DNA from: a virus
Direction: 5' to 3' (one strand)
Virus record (IMG/VR): IMGVR_UViG_3300046340_000088
Span: 1-31,656 of that record
DNA length: 31,656 nt
The position numbers were made by a program, and so were the translations under genes. Positions 18,804-25,914 of this stretch are shown here, one piece after another. Below the pieces are notes generated by a model that was given only the letters and a program-made list of their open reading frames with translations, was not told where the DNA came from and ran no database searches. Positions within the stretch are counted from its first letter, which is position 1, and every line of letters begins with the position of its first letter.

Positions 18804-19016
18804 ATGTCAACACCTAAATTCATGCCTACTATTACCTTTTCTCCTGATACTAACCAAGTATTTTTTTATTTTGAATCTACCCCAAAAATACTATTTCCAT
18901 TTACTGTAGACGCAGACAAATTTGAATTTGTAACAGCGGCATTTTCTTCTGGTAATGTTTTTGGGGTATTTTATCAATTACTAAAATCTGGCGTTATTTA
19001 TCCTACCCATCTATAA
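18804..19016 (+). CDS. KTSC-like small protein, copy 2
   Basis: A 70-aa protein parallel to its upstream neighbour: ITFSPDTNQVFFYFESTPKI, then LFPFTVDADKFEFVTAAFSS, then NVFGVFYQLLKSGVIYP. Positions of the F/Y-P-F/Y-T-V segment, the A-F-S turn and the terminal I-x-P match copy 1. Separated by 2 nt from copy 1 and by 2 nt from the next gene, so translation is coupled. The TATAAATA at its stop is too close to the next ATG to be a promoter. Confidence 0.5.
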   Translation: MSTPKFMPTITFSPDTNQVFFYFESTPKILFPFTVDADKFEFVTAAFSSGNVFGVFYQLLKSGVIYPTHL

Positions 19017-19018
19017 AT

Positions 19019-19183
19019 ATGTCTAGTCGTTATTCAACTCAAGAAGAAGAAGATATTGAACAATTATCTGAAGAATACTATAATGTATTTCTTGAGATGA
19101 TTAAAAATAGCGAACAATCATTGAATAGCGAAATTTCTGTTTTCAAAAACTTAATCACTACAATAGTCTCAGAACTAAGATAA
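19019..19183 (+). CDS. Small acidic helical protein, 54 aa
   Basis: ATG at 19019 starts MSSRYSTQEEEDIEQLSEEY and the frame continues FLEMIKNSEQSLNSEISVF to a stop at 19181-19183. The composition predicts one long amphipathic helix. It starts 2 nt after the KTSC-like gene stop and is followed 7 nt later by the acidic-tail gene. Not recognised. Confidence 0.45.
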   Translation: MSSRYSTQEEEDIEQLSEEYYNVFLEMIKNSEQSLNSEISVFKNLITTIVSELR

Positions 19184-19190
19184 TAAAATT

Positions 19191-19328
19191 ATGCTACCAA
19201 TTACTCCAGAAAAACTAAAATCAGCTAAGATTAATTCAATTGACCCAGATTCAGTTCCAGATTTTGATGATAATGATTGGGATGACTTTGACGATGATGA
19301 TGCCGATGACGATGACGACGAAGAATAA
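19191..19328 (+). CDS. Very acidic mini-protein, 45 aa
   Basis: ATG at 19191 opens MLPITPEKLKSAKINSIDPD and ends in an almost pure Asp/Glu tail (PDFDDNDWDDFDDDDADDDD and EE). More than half of the last 25 residues are acidic. Such a tail could mimic DNA or bind a basic protein, and small acidic phage proteins sometimes inhibit host nucleic-acid enzymes, but that is speculation. The tightly spaced neighbours and the continuous reading to the stop at 19326 support it as a gene. Confidence 0.5.
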   Translation: MLPITPEKLKSAKINSIDPDSVPDFDDNDWDDFDDDDADDDDDEE

Positions 19329-19336
19329 ATGAATAA

Positions 19337-19384
19337 ATTATACCAGACAAAATATTTCATTATTGCTGTTTTGTCTGGTATAAT
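19337..19384 (+). promoter_or_regulatory. 16-bp inverted repeat carrying an extended -10
   Basis: ATTATACCAGACAAAA (19337-19352) and TTTTGTCTGGTATAAT (19369-19384) pair perfectly around a 16-nt loop. The right arm ends in TGGTATAAT, an extended -10 box, so the element may be an operator/promoter for the gene at 19406 as well as an RNA hairpin. Confidence 0.5.
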
Positions 19385-19405
19385 CGATGGTTGGGTATCA
19401 CTACA

Positions 19406-19594
19406 ATGAGATCTATAATGTTCAGGAAACAAAAAGAGGATAAAAGAGGATATATTCGAGATGGATATACAGATATTAAGGATTCCTACGATCACTGGAA
19501 ACTATTAATGTTTAATCCTGCATATGCTAGATCTACTAGAGCATTTTATGCTTCTTTAGGCTGGTGGCATCACAATGAACAATTTTTAAGATAA
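19406..19594 (+). CDS. Small aromatic-rich protein, copy 1 (flanks HNH gene)
   Basis: From ATG 19406 the 62-aa product reads MRSIMFRKQKEDKRGYIRDG and then DSYDHWKLLMFNPAYARS and FYASLGWWHHNEQFLR. An ATG at 19418 is an alternative start. The WK-LMF-P spacing and the WW--E-F end are shared with the 57-aa protein at 20350, which lies on the other side of the HNH endonuclease gene. I do not know the function. The 16-bp inverted-repeat promoter lies 22 nt upstream. Confidence 0.5.
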   Translation: MRSIMFRKQKEDKRGYIRDGYTDIKDSYDHWKLLMFNPAYARSTRAFYASLGWWHHNEQFLR

Positions 19595-19616
19595 TGGTTA
19601 TGGATTTATATAGATT

Positions 19617-20363
19617 ATGATTCACTTTGACATAACACTCAATCTTTATCAATTTGATCAACCTCATCATAATATATATAAATCCCATACTGGTGCATTA
19701 ACATATAATCAATTATTTGTAGATGATAAACTTTATGTACTCAATACAAAGACTGGCAAAATTTATACCAATACTGTAGAACTAGATAAAATAAATCTAT
19801 TAAAACAATATAATTTTTGTGCTGATAATGAAGGTAGATTTAATACAGGTAAAAATGGTCAAATTGTATATATTCATGAATTAGTATATGAAGTAAAAAC
19901 TAATCGCAATTATGTAATCAATCATATCGACGGAGATCCTAGTAACAATATATTGTCTAATTTGGAATTATGTACTCATTGGTTTAATACAGTGTTAATG
20001 AAGAAAAAATCTGGACTATCTATTGGTATAAGATATAATAATAGTGGTACTAGCTATCTAACAAAAATTGCCATGCCAAGAATACATGGCAAATGTATAA
20101 ATTTTGGTGCCAAAGAACTTAATTACCTTCAAAATATTCACTATCAGTTCGGCACTAAATCAGGTTTAGTTACACCAAAAAGATACCTCAAAGAAACTCC
20201 TAATTGGTTGCCAGATCATACTATCCAATTCTCACCAGACCATCAGATAAAACTAGACCAATTAATTCAAGCGCATCTAGAAAATCAATCAACTTGGGAT
20301 ATACCTATTGAAGCTTATGTTAATAATATTAAATTACAAGGCTTAAAAAATGACTCCATATAA
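19617..20363 (+). CDS. HNH homing endonuclease (intact copy)
   Basis: A freestanding homing endonuclease of 248 aa. The N-terminal MIHFDITLNLYQFDQPHHNI and the YNQLFVDDKLYVLNTKTGKI segment are followed by the HNH motif at about residues 100-125: NYVINHIDGDPSNNILSNLE, LCTHWFNT. After it come IGIRYNNSGTSYLTKIAMP, which resembles an AP2-like DNA-binding module, and the C-terminal TPNWLPDHTIQFSPDHQIKL. Broken relatives lie at 9544 and 29212, so this is the family's intact copy in the window. It sits between two related small genes. Confidence 0.82.
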   Translation: MIHFDITLNLYQFDQPHHNIYKSHTGALTYNQLFVDDKLYVLNTKTGKIYTNTVELDKINLLKQYNFCADNEGRFNTGKNGQIVYIHELVYEVKTNRNYVINHIDGDPSNNILSNLELCTHWFNTVLMKKKSGLSIGIRYNNSGTSYLTKIAMPRIHGKCINFGAKELNYLQNIHYQFGTKSGLVTPKRYLKETPNWLPDHTIQFSPDHQIKLDQLIQAHLENQSTWDIPIEAYVNNIKLQGLKNDSI

Positions 20364-20523
20364 ATGGTCGTTTAGACAAATTATGTTTGGTTGGAGCGAC
20401 TTTAAATATTCTCTAATTATTTGGAAAAACTTGATGTTCACTCCATATAATATTATCACTACCGATAAATTTTTTTTTTATACTACTATGCAATTCTGGT
20501 GGTATGATGAACATTTTGATTAA
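20350..20523 (+). CDS. Small aromatic-rich protein, copy 2 (flanks HNH gene)
   Basis: The ATG at 20350 overlaps the end of the HNH gene by 14 nt. The 57-aa product reads MTPYKWSFRQIMFGWSDFKY, then SLIIWKNLMFTPYNIIT and FYTTMQFWWYDEHFD. It shares the WK-LMF-P and WW--E-F pattern with the protein at 19406. Several Trp and Phe residues suggest a small membrane-peripheral or structural protein. The palindrome and a strong terminator follow directly. Confidence 0.45.
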   Translation: MTPYKWSFRQIMFGWSDFKYSLIIWKNLMFTPYNIITTDKFFFYTTMQFWWYDEHFD

Positions 20524-20524
20524 T

Positions 20525-20538
20525 TATTAAATTTAATA
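20525..20538. repeat. TATTAAATTTAATA palindrome, copy at convergent junction
   Basis: Exact copy between the stop at 20523 and the terminator hairpin. Confidence 0.6.
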
Positions 20539-20573
20539 AAAAGACCTCCTAAACTCAATTAGGAGGTCTTTTT
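20538..20573. terminator. Bidirectional terminator at the convergent junction
   Basis: AAAAAGACCTCCTAA and TTAGGAGGTCTTTTT form a perfect 15-bp hairpin with a 6-nt loop and T-tracts in both directions. It separates the plus-strand accessory block from the minus-strand capsid block. Confidence 0.85.
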
Positions 20574-20576
20574 GAT

Positions 20577-21033
20577 CTATTCAACTCTTCTTGCTCTCCA
20601 CTTCTTGTAATGATTTAATTTTCCATTTGCTACATTTGTTAAATTTGCACTTGCATTCTTACCCAATTCTGGTGTTAATAAACAAAATTGCAATAAATTA
20701 GTGATATGGTGTTCTACTCCATTAGGAACGGTAAGTATATATTTTTTAGCCATTAACTCTGATACTACTTTTTTCTGGTGTTCGCTTTGTGGTTTTGCGT
20801 TTGCTTTTCTGGTGGCAATTATCTTTGTTGAAGTTTTTTGTTCGGTCTTTACGACACAATCTTAAATTTTCTGGGCATTTTCCCATGTCCTCGTAAAATG
20901 AGTCAAAATTTGACTTCCATCGCAGTTCTACTGATATACCCACAGCATCATACATATGATACTGTTTATGGTTTGTATCAAAACATATATCGTTCATTTT
21001 GTGATAATATGATTTTGTTCTTGTCCAAGGCAT
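20577..21033 (-). pseudogene. Frameshifted homing endonuclease (HNH-like plus NUMOD-type module)
   Basis: The first frame (21033-20746) starts MPWTRTKSYYHKMNDICFDT and includes FDSFYEDMGKCPENLRL and RKDRTKNFNKDNCHQKSKRK, matching the family pattern DMG-xPEG-xLDR-DN-NY-P-NCRW-T of HNH-like homing endonucleases. The +1 frame then supplies MAKKYILTVPNGVEHHITNL, FCLLTPELGKNASANLTNVA, NGKLNHYKKW (20753-20577), typical of the DNA-binding repeat at the C-terminus of such enzymes. The two frames overlap around 20750-20850. A one-base insertion or a +1 shift is needed for the full protein. It lies downstream of gp23 on the same strand. Confidence 0.6.
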
Positions 21034-21046
21034 AATTTAATGAAAA

Positions 21047-21082
21047 AATAGAACTAAGGTTTTTTACTTCCTTAGTTCTATT
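21047..21082 (-). terminator. Terminator after gp23
   Basis: On the minus strand AATAGAACTAAGG and CCTTAGTTCTATT pair over 13 bp with a 10-nt loop and are followed by TTTTTTC. This is a strong intrinsic terminator 44 nt beyond the gp23 stop. Confidence 0.85.
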
Positions 21083-21125
21083 ACAACAGATTTTACTTAT
21101 TTTACAATAGGTTTAATAACGTGGG

Positions 21126-22511
21126 TCAGTTCAAGTTCACGATGGAAATTCTACGGAAATAAACGTTGGCGTTGGGAGTCAAAGATCCATTAGACTGAGT
21201 AGAACCTTGGGAGAATGGGTTAGCACTTACTGCATATCGAGATTTATACCCTATCTTGGGTTGGAATGTTTCAGGATCGGTTGCTCGTACCATTTGTAGT
21301 GCAACATATGGGGAGTAGTAAATACCTGCATCCCAAGCAGACGCACCTTTATACCCTAGTACTGCAAAGTGGGTATCAGAAATATTAGCTGCATAAGGAT
21401 CTACATAAACTTTGATGCGACTGTTGAACAGACCAGCATATGTACTGGTGGTGTCATCAGGGACATCATTTACCGCCATTGCTGGAGTATAATCAAGTTG
21501 TTTAGCTGCGTGTAAAGCAGATGCAGTATCAGCAGAAACAATCATGAAATTCGCTTTACCCCGACGAGTGAGATGACCTACAGCGTTTGCTTCACGTTCT
21601 AATTGGAAACACAACCCTTTGAAACGTTCTACTGCCCAACGTCCATTTGAATCCAAGTTGAGGTCAAATTGACCTGGGATAACTACGTTATTTTGTGCCC
21701 CTGGTCTAGCAGTAACATAAATGGTACGAATGATTTCGCGGTTGATCTCAGATATAATCTCACTAGACAAGATGTTTGCTAGTTCGGATTCTGCATCTAG
21801 ACCATGTACTGCTTTCAAATCTTGTTGTAGTTCAAGAGAGTAGCTTGCTTTTAGCGCACGACCTTTTGCTTCTACTAAGAATTTTTCGATGGAGAAACTG
21901 ACTTCGCGGAAAGCATTACCACTTTCCCCCAAAGATTCTTGAATAGCTGTTGGCATACCTTGAGAATAAGTGTATGCACCAGGAATACCACTAGCACCAG
22001 GATTTAGTACTGCTGGGTTGTCTTCTAGATTTCCTGCCACTGGTGTGTATACCCCACCATTAGCAGAACGTGCAGTATCAGTTTCATTATAAAATAGTTC
22101 ATTGGTGTAAACATTGGGGGTAGCACCATTACCATCTCGATCTGTACCGAAATGAGAACGCAGAGAAAATATTAGTCCAGATGGTGCAGTTAGTGGTTGT
22201 ACCCCACAAACATCATATGCCATCATTTTGGGCATAGAACGACGTACCATCGAAATTAGCACAGGATCGTAACCTGCTACTGGAGTAGATGCAGCACCGC
22301 CAGTAAAACCACCGTTACCAGCAGAGTTGGTAGGAGACTCAAACAACATTTCTTTTTGTGAACGATTATCTCGTTCTTGGTTCTCCAGTAAGATTGCTGT
22401 ACATTTTCGTTTATATTCGTCTTTGATTTCTACTTGACTCTGGGCATTTAGTACTGGTGCCCATTTTTCCAACAATTGCTCAATTCCTAACATTTGATTT
22501 CCGTAAGACAT
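21126..22511 (-). CDS. 23: gp23, major capsid protein
   Basis: gp23 forms the hexamers of the head shell after the gp21 protease removes its N-terminal piece. The 461-aa protein is shorter than T4 gp23 (521) but close to cyanomyovirus versions. The N-terminal 60 residues hold a leader ending in LFE-S (Glu58/Ser59), a fit to the gp21 cleavage rule. It then has GGAASTPVAGYDPVLISMVRR, MAYDVCGVQPLTAPSGLIFS, YKGASAWDAGIYYSPYVALQ and GYKSRYAVSANPFSQGSTQS, which are diagnostic of the family. A TATAAATA late promoter lies 27 nt upstream and a strong terminator follows. Confidence 0.95.
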   Translation of the reverse strand: MSYGNQMLGIEQLLEKWAPVLNAQSQVEIKDEYKRKCTAILLENQERDNRSQKEMLFESPTNSAGNGGFTGGAASTPVAGYDPVLISMVRRSMPKMMAYDVCGVQPLTAPSGLIFSLRSHFGTDRDGNGATPNVYTNELFYNETDTARSANGGVYTPVAGNLEDNPAVLNPGASGIPGAYTYSQGMPTAIQESLGESGNAFREVSFSIEKFLVEAKGRALKASYSLELQQDLKAVHGLDAESELANILSSEIISEINREIIRTIYVTARPGAQNNVVIPGQFDLNLDSNGRWAVERFKGLCFQLEREANAVGHLTRRGKANFMIVSADTASALHAAKQLDYTPAMAVNDVPDDTTSTYAGLFNSRIKVYVDPYAANISDTHFAVLGYKGASAWDAGIYYSPYVALQMVRATDPETFQPKIGYKSRYAVSANPFSQGSTQSNGSLTPNANVYFRRISIVNLN

Positions 22512-22537
22512 AAATTTATATTTTTTATTATTATTAT

Positions 22538-22545
22538 TATTTATA
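22538..22545 (-). promoter_or_regulatory. T4-type late promoter of gp23
   Basis: TATAAATA on the minus strand, 27 nt before the gp23 start codon, exactly the sequence recognised by gp55 in T4. Confidence 0.75.
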
Positions 22546-22550
22546 GAAAA

Positions 22551-23477
22551 TTACAAAGCACTTACATATTTAGACATACTATCACTAATAACTTCATAAT
22601 TTCCAGACACATCATCATCCAAGATAGTATATTTTTTTGTTACAGTGGGGAAAGAACTTTCTTTTAAGATTTGTACTTTATTTGCCAAATCGTCAACGGA
22701 GTCTATATTTAATCCTTCTGCTAAAAATCGCAATTTTGCTTTTTGATTTTGACTTAAATCTCTACCCACTTCTTCTATAGTTTGTTCTAGGGTAGATTCC
22801 TGAAGAACACCATATAGTTCGGTGTTGATATCAATTTGCTCATTCAATTTGTTTTCTAGCATCTCGATAGTATCATTCATATTACTCAATACATCATATC
22901 GTTCTTCGGGAATATCTACATAATTTTCTTGGAATAGATTTTTCATCCCTCCAATAAAGTTTTCAAATAGTTCTAATTTGATACCATTTTCAATAGCAAT
23001 TTCATTTTCTTCTAACCACATTCCAGAAATATAATCTAGTTTGGTGTCAATAGATTCAATCAATACTTCTGCTAGTGAGTTAATTTCTTCTTCTAGAGTT
23101 TGATTATAGTGTTCCTCAAGATTGGTCATCAATTCAAATGTTTTTTCTTTTACTGCTGCTTCAAAAATAACAATCAGTTTTTCTTTAAATTCTTCTGATA
23201 AATCAGAACCTTCAAATAAAGTATTGATTGAATCTGTTACACTAATGGATTCATCCATGTCACTTTTCTGTAATCCATTCATAGGTACTGGGGGTACAGC
23301 ATCTTTATTTACGATATTCTTGATTTTTTTGACACCAGCCACATATTTTGCAGCAGTGTTTGGTTGTTCAGTAGCAATAGGTTCAGAATTAGGTAATTCT
23401 TCTACGTTACCATCTGATAAAGAAGTATCCATAGGATCTCCTGCTACTGCGTTTTTTGTTACCTGATTTCTTCCCAT
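22551..23477 (-). CDS. 22: gp22, prohead scaffold core
   Basis: gp22 is the major scaffold around which the prohead assembles, later degraded by gp21. The 308-aa protein has an acidic, helical composition throughout. The ENGIKLELFENFIGGMKNLF segment followed by ENYVDIPEERYDVL is diagnostic of gp22 (T4 has IAIFENFMNGLKTVF-like and IPEERYDVL sequences). A long disordered N-terminal region (about 1-75) is Pro/Asn/Thr-rich. Its location immediately upstream of gp23 is the T4 order. Three overlapping TATAAATA boxes precede it. Confidence 0.88.
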   Translation of the reverse strand: MGRNQVTKNAVAGDPMDTSLSDGNVEELPNSEPIATEQPNTAAKYVAGVKKIKNIVNKDAVPPVPMNGLQKSDMDESISVTDSINTLFEGSDLSEEFKEKLIVIFEAAVKEKTFELMTNLEEHYNQTLEEEINSLAEVLIESIDTKLDYISGMWLEENEIAIENGIKLELFENFIGGMKNLFQENYVDIPEERYDVLSNMNDTIEMLENKLNEQIDINTELYGVLQESTLEQTIEEVGRDLSQNQKAKLRFLAEGLNIDSVDDLANKVQILKESSFPTVTKKYTILDDDVSGNYEVISDSMSKYVSAL

Positions 23478-23501
23478 TGTAATTATTTTAATTTATACTA
23501 C

Positions 23502-23521
23502 TATTTATATTTATATTTATA
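23502..23521 (-). promoter_or_regulatory. Triple overlapping late promoter of gp22
   Basis: On the minus strand TATAAATATAAATATAAATA contains three overlapping TATAAATA boxes, 25-44 nt before the gp22 ATG. Confidence 0.65.
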
Positions 23522-23550
23522 TTTCATTATTTTTTGTTTTACTTGGTGTA

Positions 23551-24384
23551 TTAAAAATTTTCTTGGTGCAAATACCCCCCTAAAATTGACCTTTTAGTAT
23601 TTATTAAACGTTGTCCTCTTTCTAGATGATTTTTATCACTTCCTGGTTTACGTTGCAAAGATGCTAAAGATAATCTTCCACTCAGCATTCTTTTTTCTTC
23701 CCATTTTTCTTGTCCTTTTTTTATTTTAGCTATCCCTTCTTCTCGTTTTTCTGGAGTATTATTCCTTTTCATGTCATTAATTAATCTATTTTTTTCTTGA
23801 TAAGATTTAATTTCATGATCTTCTAGTGGATGTAAGTATTTTTGTCCTCGTAAATGTTCTTCTGGATGAACGTCTGGATGTTGTTTGACTATACCATACT
23901 GGGTTCGTCCATCTTTAGCTAAAGCACCAAATCCTGCTACTTTTCTATATATTTCCTCTCTTCTATTTCTTTCAGTCTTATCTGCTTTTGTAGCTGGATG
24001 ATTAGTTACTAAATCTCCAATATTTGTATGGTTTTTAACATAATCATTATGTAAATGTAAAGCGTCATGTAATGTATGTTTTTTTTGTGTATTATTCATA
24101 TTATTACGATCAATTAAATTGTTCCAGGACACATGGTGTGAAATATCAGATTGACCAGGTGCTATTTTATCAGTTTCGTGGGATTGTGCAGCGTTATATT
24201 GGGTATGAACGGTGCTATTAAGTGAATGATATAGATTTCCTGTAGTTTTAACTTTTCGAGTTTCTATTGGTGAAGATGGTTCTTTGGATAACCCCTCACC
24301 TAACAAATAAAATTCTTGAATTTCTTGATATAAGTCTCTCATTTTATTAAATTTAGTATTTATTATTTTCCCAATACTTAACAC
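23551..24384 (-). CDS. Unknown head-cluster protein, charged and disordered
   Basis: 277 codons, with the frame beginning MLSIGKIINTKFNKMRDLYQ. Met15 (24342) is the better start because the palindrome (24345-24358, one mismatch) directly precedes it, as for other genes here, and because it then avoids overlap with the upstream gene. Residues from about 35 on are His/Asn/Lys/Glu-rich (HTLHDALHLHNDYVKNHTN, YLHPLEDHEIKSYQEKNRL) without clear hydrophobic core, suggesting an internal head or core protein. It lies between gp21 and gp22 in the capsid cluster. I do not recognise the family. Confidence 0.55.
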   Translation of the reverse strand: MLSIGKIINTKFNKMRDLYQEIQEFYLLGEGLSKEPSSPIETRKVKTTGNLYHSLNSTVHTQYNAAQSHETDKIAPGQSDISHHVSWNNLIDRNNMNNTQKKHTLHDALHLHNDYVKNHTNIGDLVTNHPATKADKTERNRREEIYRKVAGFGALAKDGRTQYGIVKQHPDVHPEEHLRGQKYLHPLEDHEIKSYQEKNRLINDMKRNNTPEKREEGIAKIKKGQEKWEEKRMLSGRLSLASLQRKPGSDKNHLERGQRLINTKRSILGGYLHQENF

Positions 24385-24757
24385 CGATCAATACTGCTAA
24401 AAAACATAAAGTAGCACGAAACCAATGAATCCCTGTTATATTCATCACCAATAAAAATAATAAATGACATTCAAACCAAGTTAGTTCATACATTGCTCCA
24501 TCTATGCTTATAATTCTCCCCTTTTTAAAACATATATAGTCATGCAATAATGGTGCCACTAAACCTAGTGATGCTCTATCTATAATCCACCTTAATAATT
24601 TTGGTACAGATGCTAGATCGGATTTATAATTTTTTGGCACCACTATATCAAAATTAAAATATTTACTGAAATTAATTACGTATCTGTCCTTTAAAATATA
24701 AATGTTTCCATCATTAGTACTTAATTGAGGAATTGGTAATACATTTTTATCATTCAT
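24353..24757 (-). CDS. DUF1353-like protein with C-terminal membrane helix
   Basis: A 134-aa protein. VPKNYKSDLASVPKLLRWII followed by LGLVAPLLHDYICFKKGR is the DUF1353 signature (VPkGf.TDLASVPr......A..lHDylY). The C-terminal 40 residues contain two hydrophobic stretches (HLLFLLVMNITGI and FRATLCFLAVLIGV), so the protein may be membrane-attached. Its ATG overlaps the gp21 stop by 4 nt (ATGA), which couples the two. DUF1353 proteins are frequent in phages but have no settled function. Confidence 0.65.
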   Translation of the reverse strand: MNDKNVLPIPQLSTNDGNIYILKDRYVINFSKYFNFDIVVPKNYKSDLASVPKLLRWIIDRASLGLVAPLLHDYICFKKGRIISIDGAMYELTWFECHLLFLLVMNITGIHWFRATLCFLAVLIGVKYWENNKY

Positions 24758-25392
24758 TTTATTAAATTTAATAATTTTTTGAATGCACCTAACCGCGCTT
24801 CTTCTAATTGTGATTTAGTGTTAGCACTTTGAATATTATATTTGATTTCGTATATTAGTCCATTTTTATCAATATCATACTCGGTGGATTCCATAATTGC
24901 ATTAACATAAGCATCTGGCGCACTAGGATCCATTACGCAATCTCCAGCAGTAGATAATTTATAATCTTCTGATACATATTTTTTACCATTACGCTCTTGA
25001 AGTGTGCCTAGTCCTTTACTAGATACACCGAATTTGACTCCACCTTCCATCAAAGCTTTTACAATTTTCCCATTAGGTGTATCCAATACTAATGCCTTAC
25101 CAATATAATTATTGCCAGATTCCTTCAAAGAAATAATTTTATGAGATATTAATTTTGGATCTGGTAAAATACTGCTGCTGTGACTTAGTTCTCCTACTGC
25201 TTTATTTTGTTCTATGGATTCTTTGATATACCGTTTTACTTCTTTATCTAGAATGTGTTTTGGATAAATTCTTCCATTTTTGTTTTCTAACTCCGATTGA
25301 AGAAAAATCCCCTCAATAAAGTATTGTTTCGTGCCATTTACTTCTTCGGTGAGGTATTCTATTTGTTCTGCTGATTCTATTAGTAATTTCAT
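24754..25392 (-). CDS. 21: gp21, prohead maturation protease
   Basis: gp21 cleaves the capsid, scaffold and core proteins at acidic sites after prohead assembly. At 212 aa it equals T4 gp21. Motifs include the N-terminal IESAEQIEYLTEE, the catalytic His in AVGELSHSSSILPD (about residues 61-74), the nucleophile Ser in KFGVSSKGLGTL (about 120-131), and DPSAPDAYVNAIME near the end. It starts 1 nt after the upstream gene's stop and overlaps the next gene, as in a tight late operon. Confidence 0.9.
   Translation of the reverse strand: MKLLIESAEQIEYLTEEVNGTKQYFIEGIFLQSELENKNGRIYPKHILDKEVKRYIKESIEQNKAVGELSHSSSILPDPKLISHKIISLKESGNNYIGKALVLDTPNGKIVKALMEGGVKFGVSSKGLGTLQERNGKKYVSEDYKLSTAGDCVMDPSAPDAYVNAIMESTEYDIDKNGLIYEIKYNIQSANTKSQLEEARLGAFKKLLNLIK
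24760..24773. repeat. TATTAAATTTAATA palindrome, copy at gp21 end
   Basis: Exact copy spanning the last codons of gp21 and lying just before the ATG of the DUF1353-like gene. Confidence 0.6.
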
Positions 25393-25393
25393 A

Positions 25394-25891
25394 TTATTTG
25401 TACTTTGGTAAATGATCTGGATAACGTTTTGTTAGATATTTCGCATGTTTACTACTCGATTGTTGTTCTTTGTCTAAGGTATTTAATTCTTCTTTTTCTG
25501 AAGGATTTAGGGTAATTCTATTTCTCAAACTATCATGTCTATCACCCAATTTCACTCCATAATCCATGCTATCTGGATTATTTAAAGATTTTTTGTAATA
25601 TTCTCTAGTAGACGCATCTATTCTTGCATCTCTATCCTTGATACTAGGATTTTTGATTCTGTTGCGCACCCCTTTGGTGAATGTATTGGCGTTATCTTCA
25701 CGAGTAGCATCCTTTAATCCTTCGTTATAGTCAGAATCAGATGCTTCTTGAAATAAAGACTTACCCACATATTCTCTCATCAATTCTATTTTTTCTACAC
25801 TTCTATCAAGTAGTGCATCTGCAATATGTTGGGATGCACTTACGTTATCTTGGTCAATAATTGAATTGAATATATCTCTAGCTGTACTCAT
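25394..25891 (-). CDS. Prohead-core-like protein
   Basis: A 165-aa protein in the position where T4 has the small prohead core genes 67/68 between gp20 and gp21. The N-terminus STARDIFNSIIDQDNVSASQ, then ADALLDRSVEKIELMREYVG and KSLFQEA, follows the pattern of gp68-like core proteins (short helix, ...I..ALFERI..RLE..K.....LFE). The rest is highly charged and likely disordered. A gp21-type cleavage site could be LFQE/A. A near-copy of the palindrome (25889-25902) precedes the ATG. The gp67/gp68 assignment is inference. Confidence 0.5.
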   Translation of the reverse strand: MSTARDIFNSIIDQDNVSASQHIADALLDRSVEKIELMREYVGKSLFQEASDSDYNEGLKDATREDNANTFTKGVRNRIKNPSIKDRDARIDASTREYYKKSLNNPDSMDYGVKLGDRHDSLRNRITLNPSEKEELNTLDKEQQSSSKHAKYLTKRYPDHLPKYK

Positions 25892-25914
25892 AAAATTTAA
25901 TAATTATATATAGT

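Noticed and set aside
19012-19019. TATAAATA late promoter
   Set aside because: It is formed by a stop codon and the next ATG, with no room for a start site before the gene.
23122-23466. Plus-strand ORF opposite gp22
   Set aside because: Antisense shadow of the gp22 scaffold gene.
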